DNA from: Sphingomonas hankookensis
GTDB taxonomy: Bacteria > Pseudomonadota > Alphaproteobacteria > Sphingomonadales > Sphingomonadaceae
Assembly (NCBI RefSeq): GCF_001619955.1
Contig: NZ_LQQO01000034.1
Span: 124,001 to 188,000, forward strand
Direction: 5' to 3'
Length of the DNA stretch: 64,000 nucleotides
Below the pieces are notes generated by a model. That model searched no databases, was not told the origin of the DNA, and saw nothing but the letters and a program-made list of their open reading frames with translations. Positions 38,911 through 46,940 of the stretch are shown here, in pieces. The position numbers and the translations under genes were made by a program. Positions within the stretch are counted from its first letter, which is position 1; each line of letters starts with the position of its first letter.

Positions 38911-39740
38911 TCTCGGTCTGCACGCTGGTGCGCGGGCGGACCGCGCAACTGGCGAATCTGTTGTGGGGCATCGCCGCACAGACGCGCAAGCCCGACGAGC
39001 TGGTCATCGCCTATATGCAGCCGCAAGCGCCCGCCGGCCTGCCCGACCCCGGCGTACCGGTGCGGGAGGTGTTCGTGCCGGGAGACCCGATGCCGCTGGC
39101 CGAAGCGCGCAACGCCGCCGCTGCGACCGCGCGGGGCGAGCGGCTGATCTTCCTCGACGTCGATTGCGTGCCCTCGCCGACCTTGGTCGAACGCTACGAC
39201 CAGGCATTGGACACCGCGCCCGGCGTCTATCTGGGCGAGGTGCGCTATCTGCCGCCCGGCCCCTTCGATCCGGCGAAGGGCGTCCGCCACCCGGCCAAGC
39301 CGGCGCTGTCCGACGACGAAACCCGCCCCGTCCCCAGCCATGGCGAGCTATGGGGCCTGTCCTTCGCCCTGCCCCGTTCGGCATGGGACGCGGCAGGCGG
39401 CATGGACACCGGTTATGTCGGCTATGGCGGCGAGGAAACGGATTTCGCCTGGCGGCTGGCAGCCGCCGGCATCCCGATGGCGTGGGTCGGCGGCGCGGTG
39501 GCGTTTCACCAGCATCACCCCGTCCACATCCCGCCGCTCCACCAGTTCGACGCGATCCTGCGCAACGCCACCCGCTTCCGCGCGCGCTGGGGGCGGTGGT
39601 GCATGGATTATTGGCTGGGCCAGTTCGCACAGGCTGGACTGATCCGGTGGAGCGCCGACAGCGACACGATCGACCGCCTGCGCGCGCCGACGCTGGCGGA
39701 AATCGCCGCCAGCCGGCGTGAGGATGCGCTGTTCAGCTAG
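38907..39740 (+). CDS. GT2 glycosyltransferase, galactosyltransferase-like
   Basis: The 277-residue GT-A enzyme starts at GTG 38907, coupled to the sucrose synthase gene. It has VCTLVRGRTAQLANLL, AEARNAAAATARGERLIFLD with the following DVDCVPSP (DxD), and GLSFALPRSAWDAAGGMDTG, GYGGEETDFAWRL, which resemble the N-terminal and C-terminal halves of galactosyltransferase-type GT2/GT7 enzymes. Because it is translated with the sucrose enzyme, a sucrose-derived or related glycoside is a possible acceptor, but this is inference. Confidence 0.85.
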   Translation: MISVCTLVRGRTAQLANLLWGIAAQTRKPDELVIAYMQPQAPAGLPDPGVPVREVFVPGDPMPLAEARNAAAATARGERLIFLDVDCVPSPTLVERYDQALDTAPGVYLGEVRYLPPGPFDPAKGVRHPAKPALSDDETRPVPSHGELWGLSFALPRSAWDAAGGMDTGYVGYGGEETDFAWRLAAAGIPMAWVGGAVAFHQHHPVHIPPLHQFDAILRNATRFRARWGRWCMDYWLGQFAQAGLIRWSADSDTIDRLRAPTLAEIAASRREDALFS

Positions 39741-39767
39741 TTACCTCTCCGTCACCCTCCCTTCTTC

Positions 39768-39846
39768 GTACCCCCGCGCAGGCGGGGGTCCAGGGTAACG
39801 AAGCGCGGCGCTTGAGGCTCTGGACCCCCGCCTGCGCGGGGGTACG
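39768..39846. repeat. REP-like inverted repeat, family A
   Basis: Arms gtacccccgcgcaggcgggg and cccgcctgcgcgggggtacg enclose a 30-base spacer. It lies 28 bases after the GT2 stop and 110 bases before the next gene. Confidence 0.88.
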
Positions 39847-39955
39847 GCCATGCTTGAACGAGCCGATAATTCTCCATCAAATCTGCACAACCCCTCCCTT
39901 CGCGATCCATATCGCCCTGCGATACCCTCCGGCAGAGACCGCGAAAGGACCGCCC

Positions 39956-40513
39956 ATGACCCGTTCGATCAACCCGCACCTGCTCGGCTGGAGCGCCGCC
40001 GCCGCGCTGCTCGCCGTGCCGTTCGTCGCCGGCGCGCCATGGACGCCCGCCGACTATGTCTTCGCGGCCGTCATGCTCGGCGTAGCAGGCGGCGCGATCG
40101 AATTGGGCCAGCGCGCGTCGACCGGCCTTGCCTATCGTGCAGGCACGCTGGTCGCGGTCGCCGCCGCGTTCCTGCTGGTGTGGATCAACGCGGCGGTCGG
40201 GTTCTTCGGCAGCGAGGATAAAGACGTCAACGCGGTCTTCGGCCTCGTCCTGCTGGTCGCGGTCGGCGGTACGCTCCTCGCCCGCCTCCGCCCCCGTGGC
40301 GTCGCCCGTGCCATGGCCGCCACCGCCGTGACGCAGTTCGCGATCGGGCTGACCGGCATCGCCGCCGGCTGGGCTGCGCCCAACCCGGTCGGCGTTCGCA
40401 CGACTCTGGGCGGCACAGCCTTCTTCTGCGTGCTATGGCTCGCCAGCGCCGCGCTGTTCGCCCGTGCCGCGCGTCAGTCGGCCCAGAGCCGCACCGCCAG
40501 CCCCTCGATATAG
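39956..40513 (+). CDS. Integral membrane protein of unknown function
   Basis: From ATG 39956 (ribosome-binding site gaaagga) the product has 185 residues and five predicted membrane spans, for example LGWSAAAALLAVPFVAG, YVFAAVMLGVAGGAIELG, AGTLVAVAAAFLLVWINAAV and VFGLVLLVAVGGTLLA. No known catalytic motif is seen. The 3' end overlaps the convergent glycosyltransferase gene by 40 bases. It may be unrelated to the glycosylation genes around it. Confidence 0.75.
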   Translation: MTRSINPHLLGWSAAAALLAVPFVAGAPWTPADYVFAAVMLGVAGGAIELGQRASTGLAYRAGTLVAVAAAFLLVWINAAVGFFGSEDKDVNAVFGLVLLVAVGGTLLARLRPRGVARAMAATAVTQFAIGLTGIAAGWAAPNPVGVRTTLGGTAFFCVLWLASAALFARAARQSAQSRTASPSI

Positions 40514-41574
40514 TCCGCCGCCCGCGCCGCAGCGCCCGGATCATACAGCGCCGCCAAAGCCGCCGGGTCGAGCGCCTTCGCCTGATCCAGCAACCCGCGC
40601 CAGGGGCTAAGCGACCCCGGCCATTGGTGCAGCGCCACCGCCGCGCCGACTTCCGCCAGCCGGTCGGCCTTGCGCGTCTGCTCGGCAAAATACCGCCATT
40701 CGGGCGCGCAGATATAGGGCCGCCCGACCCGCGCGATCTCATGCACCGTATTGTCGCCGGCGGATGCGATCACGACATCGGCGGCGGCAATGTGGTCGGT
40801 CACGCCATCGACCCAGCCCTTTTCGACCAGATTGCCGAAATCGGTCTCATGCCCCTCGCGGTGCACCGGTCCGACCACCAGCCACAGCGCGTCCGGCACC
40901 GCCCGCGCCGCCATGGTGAGGGGCGCATAGGGCGTCCCCGCCCCGCCGCCGCCGGTCAGCACCAGCACGACCTCGCGCTCCGGATCGATCCCCAGCCGCG
41001 CCCGCGCCTCCGCCTTGGTCGGCACCGCATCGGTGGTGGTGCATAGCCCGCCGGTATAACAGGTCTTGGCCCGGCCCCAGTCGGGGAAGTCGTCCTGCTC
41101 GATCCTCTCGTCGAACGGCGCCAGCAGCCCGACACACGCCTGATACGCGCCCAGATGCCCCGGATCGGTGCGGTCGCCATGCATGCGGATCTTGATCGCC
41201 GGCACGCTGGCGATCCGCGCCATCAGCGCGATCTCCGCCGATACATCGACCACGAACAAGGCCGGGGCGGCATCGTCGAGATGGTCGAGGATCGTGCGCA
41301 TCGTCCGCCGCGTGGCGTCCACGCCCAGCGGCACGCAATGCAGCACTTCCGGCGTCGGCTGATCGAACAGCGCGGCCGTCGGCACCGGCGCGCCGATCAT
41401 GTTGGGCAGTTGCACCAGATCGACCGGCCGGTCGAACCCGTCGAACAATTCGGGCCGCGCGCACAGGATCGTCACGCGGCGGTCGGCGGGCAGTTCGCGG
41501 ATGATCGCCATCGCCCGGTTGGCGTGGCCACGCCCCTGATGATGGATGAAGAAGGTGATCGGCCGCGTCGTCAT
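40474..41574 (-). CDS. GT-B glycosyltransferase (GT1/GT28-like)
   Basis: The 366-residue protein opens with FFIHHQGRGHANRAMAIIRE, the glycine/His loop of MurG-like and UDP-glucuronosyltransferase-like enzymes. Its second half has LVLTGGGGAGTPYAPLTMAA and VVIASAGDNTVHEIARVGRP, the donor-binding region of this class. Donor and acceptor are unknown. It stands alone on the minus strand, divergent from the sulfotransferase-like gene. Confidence 0.82.
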   Translation of the reverse strand: MTTRPITFFIHHQGRGHANRAMAIIRELPADRRVTILCARPELFDGFDRPVDLVQLPNMIGAPVPTAALFDQPTPEVLHCVPLGVDATRRTMRTILDHLDDAAPALFVVDVSAEIALMARIASVPAIKIRMHGDRTDPGHLGAYQACVGLLAPFDERIEQDDFPDWGRAKTCYTGGLCTTTDAVPTKAEARARLGIDPEREVVLVLTGGGGAGTPYAPLTMAARAVPDALWLVVGPVHREGHETDFGNLVEKGWVDGVTDHIAAADVVIASAGDNTVHEIARVGRPYICAPEWRYFAEQTRKADRLAEVGAAVALHQWPGSLSPWRGLLDQAKALDPAALAALYDPGAAARAADYIEGLAVRLWAD

Positions 41575-41671
41575 ATGTCCCCCGGAGAAACCCGTCTGGC
41601 TGCACGAACGCCGGGAACCCTTGCCGGCTCCCTGCGTAGCCCCGACAAGCGAAAATTATTTCGGGATCACA

Positions 41672-42475
41672 ATGATTTCCGATGATTCGCATGGGAATAT
41701 GAACTGCATGTCGACCTGGACGACCCCGCGTGCCGGCCTCTCCATCCTGCGCCGCGGCGATACCCCGATCCGCGCCATCCAGGTCTATGGACAGCGTTGT
41801 TCGGGGACCAACGTCCTGATCCGATCGATCGAGGCCAATCTCGGCCCCGCCGCCTTTACCGAAAGCTACGGCTTCAAACACTGGTTCGTGCCCGAACAGG
41901 TGCTCTTCCCGCGCGACGTGATGGTGCTGGCGGTCGCGCGCGAGTCCGTAGACTGGGTGCGCAGCCTGCATCGCCAGCCCTGGCACGCCCATCCGGAGCT
42001 GAAGGCGCTCGGCTTCTCCGACTTCATCCGCGCGCCGTGGCACAGCTATTGGGACAAAGAGTTCTGGGGGGTAGAGGACGACCATCCGGTGCTGGGGCGC
42101 GAGATGCTGCACGAACGCTGCCCCGATACCGGCGAACGCTTCGCCAACCCGCTCGCCAAGCGTACCGCGAAGCTGCGCCACTGGAGCGGCCTGCACGACC
42201 GCGCGCACCATGTCGCGCTGCTCAGCCATGAAGCGTTCGTCGCCGACCCCGCCGGCGTGATCGCCGACCTGTCCGCCGCCACCGGCCTGCCCATGGCCGA
42301 CCCGTTCGTGTCGCAGGACAGCTACAAGGGGCAGGGCAAGCGCCCCTTCACCCCCACCGCCTATGCCGACATTTCCGACACCGACCGCGCGCATATCCAT
42401 GCCTGGCTCGATCCGGAGGTGGAGGCGCGGTTCGGCTTCACCATCCCGGTGCCGCAAGCGGAGGCGGCGGAATAG
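41672..42475 (+). CDS. P-loop sulfotransferase-like protein
   Basis: The 267-residue product has an N-terminal P-loop IQVYGQRCSGTNVLIRSIEA of the type seen in sulfotransferases (5'-phosphosulfate loop). A middle VMVLAVARESVDWVRSLHRQ resembles the 3'-phosphate-binding strand, and KRPFTPTAYADISDTDRAHI is near the end. Sulfotransferase activity is likely but not proven. The start could be ATG 41672, 41699 or 41708; no ribosome-binding site clearly decides. The TAG stop lies in a long inverted repeat. Confidence 0.65.
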   Translation: MISDDSHGNMNCMSTWTTPRAGLSILRRGDTPIRAIQVYGQRCSGTNVLIRSIEANLGPAAFTESYGFKHWFVPEQVLFPRDVMVLAVARESVDWVRSLHRQPWHAHPELKALGFSDFIRAPWHSYWDKEFWGVEDDHPVLGREMLHERCPDTGERFANPLAKRTAKLRHWSGLHDRAHHVALLSHEAFVADPAGVIADLSAATGLPMADPFVSQDSYKGQGKRPFTPTAYADISDTDRAHIHAWLDPEVEARFGFTIPVPQAEAAE

Positions 42476-42642
42476 GGGTTCGCGCGGAGGCGCGGAGACG
42501 CGGAGGCGTTGCGTTCCAGGCGAATGCCGCGCGATCGGGAGACGCTTGTTCCCGTTGCAACGGGAAAGAGACCGCCGGCGCGAGAGAGGGTTGCTACAGG
42601 CGCAACCCCTCCGCGTCTCCGCGCCTCCGCGCGAACCCCTAT
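42472..42642. repeat. 42-base inverted repeat spanning two convergent stop codons
   Basis: The left arm (42472-42513, ataggggttcgcgcggaggc and following) and the right arm (42601-42642) are inverted copies with one mismatch in 42 bases. Between them is the 18-base palindrome ttcccgttgcaacgggaa (about 42548-42565). The TAG stops of the genes on both sides are part of the arms. It may act as a two-way terminator. Confidence 0.9.
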
Positions 42643-44078
42643 CTTTCTTTTACCTTCGCCCGCCGAACCAACCCGGCCAACGCGACCGTCAGCACCCCGG
42701 CAACCGCAGCCCAGATCGCCAGCCCCTGCCACGGCGTGTACCCGAACCACTCGTCCGCCACCGTCCGCAGATAGCCGGGATCGAACCGCTCGCGGAACAC
42801 CGCCACCGCCAGCGCGCGCGGTTCGCCCCCCGGCGCGGTGATCTCGGCACTGGCGATCGCCATGTTGAGTACGACCGACCCGGCCAGCAGCACCGCGACA
42901 GCGGTTCGCGACCAGCGCGTCGCCTGCGCCCAGAACGCGCCGATACCGATGCACAGGAACCCGACCGCTGGCAGCGCGTGGCGCGGCCCCGTCGCGTTGC
43001 CGCCGTCCCAGTAATAATAGCTGGCGTTGATCAGGAACGGCACCACCGCCCCTGCGACCGCCAACCAGCCGATCGCCCGCGTCGCCGGATCGCGCACCAG
43101 CATCGCGATGCCGAACGGCGCGACGATCAGGATCGGCGCGACCCACAATATCCCCCGCCGCTCGCCGAAGGTCAGTTCGTACAGGACATAGGGCTTAGGA
43201 TAGGTCAGCCCGAAAAACCCCTCCTGCATGCCGGCAAAGTCGGTGACCCCCGAATAGCCGAGCCGAAACACCGTCCCGAACGCGATCAGGTTATAGCCGA
43301 CCAGCACCACCAGCGCGCTCGCCCCGACCGCCAGCGCGACGACAACGGTCCGCACCGCCTCCCCGCGCGGCAGCGACCGCAGCCGCCACAAGGCATAGCC
43401 CGCAACCGGCAGCCCGGCGATCAGCGCGGAATGTTCGATCAGCACCGCCCAGCCGAGCGCAAGGCCCGCGACCACTGCATGAAACCACGACCGCCCCGGC
43501 CCGGTCCCGCGCCACACCGCCCAGCTCGCAATCACCAGCAGCGCGGCGACCGGCGCATGGCCGAAGATCGTCGTCGACCATCCCCAGACCGTCGTGCCCA
43601 GCCCATAGGACAAAGCCGCGACCGCCCCCGCCTCGACATCGCGGGTAACCCTGCGCACCAGATCGTAGAGCAGCATCGCCGCCAGCGCGCTCAAGACCGC
43701 GCAGATGGTGATCGCCACCAGCCGGATGCGAATTTTGAGGAAACGGTTGAACTCGCGATTCTCGAACCCCGGCACGAAATCGCTGGCGCGCTGGCCCGAC
43801 ACGGCATTCGCGACCATGACGGCGGGGATGCCCAGCACGGTGATGCCGGGCGCCTTGTCCGAATAATAATGATCGCCGAAATGCGCCTTGTCGATCGTCA
43901 GCGCGGCATATTCGTCGATGGTGGCGTCGCCCTCCTCGACCAGCGACAGCGTGGCGAACATGCGGACGGCGTTGTTGGGGTTGAACTCCCACGACCCGAA
44001 CCACGCGCAGGAAAACCACACGAGGATCAGGATCACCCACGCGACCGGGTCGCGACGCAGCGGCGGGGAGGTCGGCAT
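42639..44078 (-). CDS. Polytopic membrane protein, GT39/ArnT-like
   Basis: The 479-residue protein has about ten to eleven membrane spans and a large outside loop after the first one, containing the acidic SLVEEGDATIDEYAALTIDK, as in GT-C type glycosyltransferases of the dolichyl-phosphate-mannose family. HHYYSDKAPG-like residues (GDHYYSDKAPGITVLG) resemble those proteins. A GT-C sugar transfer role in the envelope is inferred. It lies 22 bases after the pit gene and may be co-transcribed with it. Confidence 0.7.
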   Translation of the reverse strand: MPTSPPLRRDPVAWVILILVWFSCAWFGSWEFNPNNAVRMFATLSLVEEGDATIDEYAALTIDKAHFGDHYYSDKAPGITVLGIPAVMVANAVSGQRASDFVPGFENREFNRFLKIRIRLVAITICAVLSALAAMLLYDLVRRVTRDVEAGAVAALSYGLGTTVWGWSTTIFGHAPVAALLVIASWAVWRGTGPGRSWFHAVVAGLALGWAVLIEHSALIAGLPVAGYALWRLRSLPRGEAVRTVVVALAVGASALVVLVGYNLIAFGTVFRLGYSGVTDFAGMQEGFFGLTYPKPYVLYELTFGERRGILWVAPILIVAPFGIAMLVRDPATRAIGWLAVAGAVVPFLINASYYYWDGGNATGPRHALPAVGFLCIGIGAFWAQATRWSRTAVAVLLAGSVVLNMAIASAEITAPGGEPRALAVAVFRERFDPGYLRTVADEWFGYTPWQGLAIWAAVAGVLTVALAGLVRRAKVKER

Positions 44079-44100
44079 GCGTCGCTCCCCGTCGCGCAGG

Positions 44101-45708
44101 TCAGAAGATCCGGTTGAGCAGCAGGTACAGAGACCCCGACAGCAGCACCGACACCGGCAGCGTCAGCACCCATGCCATCAACAGGTTGCGCACCGTCGAC
44201 ATCTGCAACCCCGACCGGTTCGCCGCCATCGTGCCGGCGACGCCCGACGACAGGACATGCGTCGTCGACACCGGCAGGCCGAGGCTGTCGGCACCGAAGA
44301 TCGTGCCCATCGCCACCAGTTCGGCCGACGCACCCTGCGCATAGGTCAGGTGGGTCTTGCCGATCTTTTCGCCCACCGTGACCACGATCCGCTTCCACCC
44401 GACCATGGTGCCCAGACCCAGGGCGAAGGCGACCGCGACCTTGACCCATAGCGGGATGAAGCGCGTGCCGGCGTCCAGCGACCCGCGATATTCGGTCAGC
44501 ACCTTCTTGTCGCCTTCGGTCAGCGACAGCGTCGGCTCCTTGGCCAGCCTCTTCACCGCTTCCGACGTCAGGTACATGTCGTTGCGCATATTGCCGCTGA
44601 CGGCGGCCGGCACCTTGGCCAGCGTGCCATATTCGCGGACCTGCTGCTCGATCGCGCCGACCATCGTGGTCACGGCGGGCACGGTTTCGGCGGTCAGCTT
44701 GCGGTCGGTGATGTAGCGCTGCGCCTGCGACCGCGCGGTCGCGTCGTCGGGCAGCGCGCCATCGCCCTGCGGCGTCAGCACGCGCACCGCGGCGGCGCTG
44801 TTGGTCGCGAACTGCGCCTCATATTGTGCCGGCACCGCGCGGTTCAGCGCATAGGCGGTGGGCACCGTGCCGATCAGGATCAGCATGATCAGGCCCATGC
44901 CCTTCTGCCCGTCGTTCGACCCGTGGGCGAAGCTGACGCCGGTGCAGGTGAAGATCAGCAGCGCGCGAATCCACAGCGGCGGTGGCGTGTCGCCGACCGG
45001 CGCCTCGTACAGCTTGCGGTTGCGGATCAGCGTCTTCATGGCGAGGAACAGCAGCGCGGCGACGCCGAAGCCGATCATCGGCGACACCAGCAGCGCCTTG
45101 CCGATCTCGGTCGCCTTGTCCCAGTCCACCCCGGCTGACCCGTTGCGCCCCTGCAGGATCGCATTGGCGACGCCGACGCCGATGATCGACCCGATCAGCG
45201 TGTGCGACGACGACGACGGAATGCCCAGCGCCCAGGTGGCGAGGTTCCACACGATCGCCGCGATCAGCAGCGCGAACACCATTGCGAATCCGGACGACGA
45301 CCCCACTTGCAGGATCAGCTCGATCGGCAGCAGCGAGATGATGCCGAACGCGACCGCGCCGGTCGACATCAGCACGCCCAGGAAGTTGAACACTCCCGAC
45401 CACACCACCGCGACATGGGCGGGCATCGAATTGGTGTAGATCACGGTCGCGACCGCATTGGCGGTGTCGTGGAAACCGTTCACGAATTCGAAGCCCAGCG
45501 CGATGATCAGCGCGAGCACCAGCAGCGCGAAGGGCATCAGCGTCAGCGGATCGACGCTGGCCGCCGCCGCATCGTGATAGACGTTGTAGACGACATAGCC
45601 GAGAGCGGCGACGATCGCCGTGGCGAATCCAAACGTACCGGCGCGGCCGAAGCCGTCGTCCAGTTTCGGGCCGGGGCGTCCATCCCGCTCCAGCGCTGCG
45701 CTCGTCAT
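44101..45708 (-). CDS. pit: PiT-family inorganic phosphate transporter
   Basis: The 535-residue membrane protein is a low-affinity phosphate symporter. The two PD001131-like repeats are visible: GFEFVNGFHDTANAVATVIY near residue 75 and SFAHGSNDGQKGMGLIML in the second half, with SSSSHTLIGSIIGVG and GLPVSTTHVLSSG. A soluble segment of about 150 residues divides the halves. ATG 45708 follows an aggggaattt site. No pho-type regulator is near. Confidence 0.92.
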   Translation of the reverse strand: MTSAALERDGRPGPKLDDGFGRAGTFGFATAIVAALGYVVYNVYHDAAAASVDPLTLMPFALLVLALIIALGFEFVNGFHDTANAVATVIYTNSMPAHVAVVWSGVFNFLGVLMSTGAVAFGIISLLPIELILQVGSSSGFAMVFALLIAAIVWNLATWALGIPSSSSHTLIGSIIGVGVANAILQGRNGSAGVDWDKATEIGKALLVSPMIGFGVAALLFLAMKTLIRNRKLYEAPVGDTPPPLWIRALLIFTCTGVSFAHGSNDGQKGMGLIMLILIGTVPTAYALNRAVPAQYEAQFATNSAAAVRVLTPQGDGALPDDATARSQAQRYITDRKLTAETVPAVTTMVGAIEQQVREYGTLAKVPAAVSGNMRNDMYLTSEAVKRLAKEPTLSLTEGDKKVLTEYRGSLDAGTRFIPLWVKVAVAFALGLGTMVGWKRIVVTVGEKIGKTHLTYAQGASAELVAMGTIFGADSLGLPVSTTHVLSSGVAGTMAANRSGLQMSTVRNLLMAWVLTLPVSVLLSGSLYLLLNRIF

Positions 45709-45961
45709 CGAAATTCCCCTGCCGAATGAACGTGTCGCCCTATCGGCGAAGTGTGACAGCTCTTCGGGAGCGTCGCACGCCCAACGCGTCGGCATCGCGG
45801 TTCGGCGATGCGCCCCATAGCGAACCGAATGCGCTTTGGCGATATGATGCGCGAAATCCCCGATTTGCGCCGATGGCGTTGCCTTGCCGCCACATGCCAT
45901 GCGGCGAATCGGCACCGCTTCGCGCTTGACGACTCACCCGGCAGGGGTGCCATGCGGCGCC

Positions 45962-46318
45962 ATGGATCAGCGCGAACCTCCCCCGTCCTCCGCCCATCGC
46001 CGCCGCATCGCGCTGGATGAGCGCACCTGCCGGATGATCTGCCCGATCGCCTCGGCGATGGTCGGCGTCTGCCTGACCGGCATCGGGCTGCTGCACGTCA
46101 CCATCACCATGCGCGCGCGCCAGACGATCGCCGACGACCTGCTCTCGGTCGACGCGCTTCTCTTCCTGATCGCGACGCTCAGCTCCTATTTCGCGCTCAG
46201 GGTGCAGGGCACCAGGCGGCTGCACTGGCTGGAGCGGATCGCCGATGCGACCTTCATCCTCGCGATGCTGCTGCTGACGGCGGCATGCTTCATCATCACC
46301 TACGCGTTGAACCGGTAG
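45962..46318 (+). CDS. Small membrane protein of unknown function
   Basis: From ATG 45962 the product has 118 residues with three predicted spans (ICPIASAMVGVCLTGIGLLH, VDALLFLIATLSSYFALRVQ, DATFILAMLLLTAACFIITY). The arginine-rich N-terminus should stay in the cytoplasm. I recognise no family. It is divergent from pit, with 253 bases between in which no clear promoter was assigned. Confidence 0.65.
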   Translation: MDQREPPPSSAHRRRIALDERTCRMICPIASAMVGVCLTGIGLLHVTITMRARQTIADDLLSVDALLFLIATLSSYFALRVQGTRRLHWLERIADATFILAMLLLTAACFIITYALNR

Positions 46319-46333
46319 GCGCACGCCCCATGC

Positions 46334-46429
46334 GTCACCCCCGCGAAGGCGGGGGTCCATATACGCCGACGCTAGCGATTCCTTCTCGGCCGTTGGCGGT
46401 TATGGGTTCCCGCCTTCGCGGGAATGACG
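46334..46429. repeat. REP-like inverted repeat, family B
   Basis: Arms gtcacccccgcgaaggcggg and cccgccttcgcgggaatgac are inverted copies, with atatacgcc and gttatggg next to them as in the other family B elements at 4675 and 55317. Confidence 0.82.
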
Positions 46430-46523
46430 AAAAGCCCCCAAACATTACCGATTGTTCAGCGCCCGCTGAACCGCCGGCAACCCGCCATTCGCTACGCCCT
46501 TCCCCATGAAGGGGAATCGAACG

Positions 46524-46940
46524 ATGCGCGGATGGGCGGGAATCGCGGCGCTGGCGCTGGCCATGCCCGCCGCGGCCAACACGCCGGCCCAGCTGCCCGC
46601 CGGCCTGTGGCTCAGCCCGCACAACAATGTCGCGGTCCGCACCGGTCCGTGCGGCGCGCATCTGTGCGGCTGGGTGGTGTGGGCCAGCCCGTCCGCGCGC
46701 GCCGATGCGAAGGATGGCGGCGTCGACCGGCTGCTCGGCACCGAATTGCTCGAGGATTACGCCGCCGATGGCAGCGGAGCGTGGACCGGCACGGTGTTCG
46801 TGCCCGACATGGGCCGCCGCTTCGCCTCGCGCATCGACCTGCCCCGCCCCGATACGCTCCGGATTCGCGGCTGTATGTGGGGCGGCATGCTCTGCCGGAC
46901 CCAGAGCTGGTCGCGGATCGAACAGGTGCCGCATGGCTGA
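46524..46940 (+). CDS. Exported DUF2147 protein
   Basis: From ATG 46524 (ribosome-binding site aagggga) the 138-residue protein has a signal peptide (MRGWAGIAALALAMPAAANT). A DUF2147 domain follows: LPAGLWLSPHNNVAVRTGPC, CGWVVWAS and RIRGCMWGGMLCRTQSWSRI, with four cysteines. The domain function is unknown; fatty-acid-binding-like folds have been proposed. Its stop overlaps the mprF start (ATGGCTGA), so the two are translated together. Confidence 0.85.
   Translation: MRGWAGIAALALAMPAAANTPAQLPAGLWLSPHNNVAVRTGPCGAHLCGWVVWASPSARADAKDGGVDRLLGTELLEDYAADGSGAWTGTVFVPDMGRRFASRIDLPRPDTLRIRGCMWGGMLCRTQSWSRIEQVPHG

Noticed and set aside
42363..44117. 584-codon plus-strand frame opposite the membrane protein gene
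   Set aside because: The minus-strand frame encodes regular membrane spans. The plus frame is Arg/Pro/His-rich and lacks structure.
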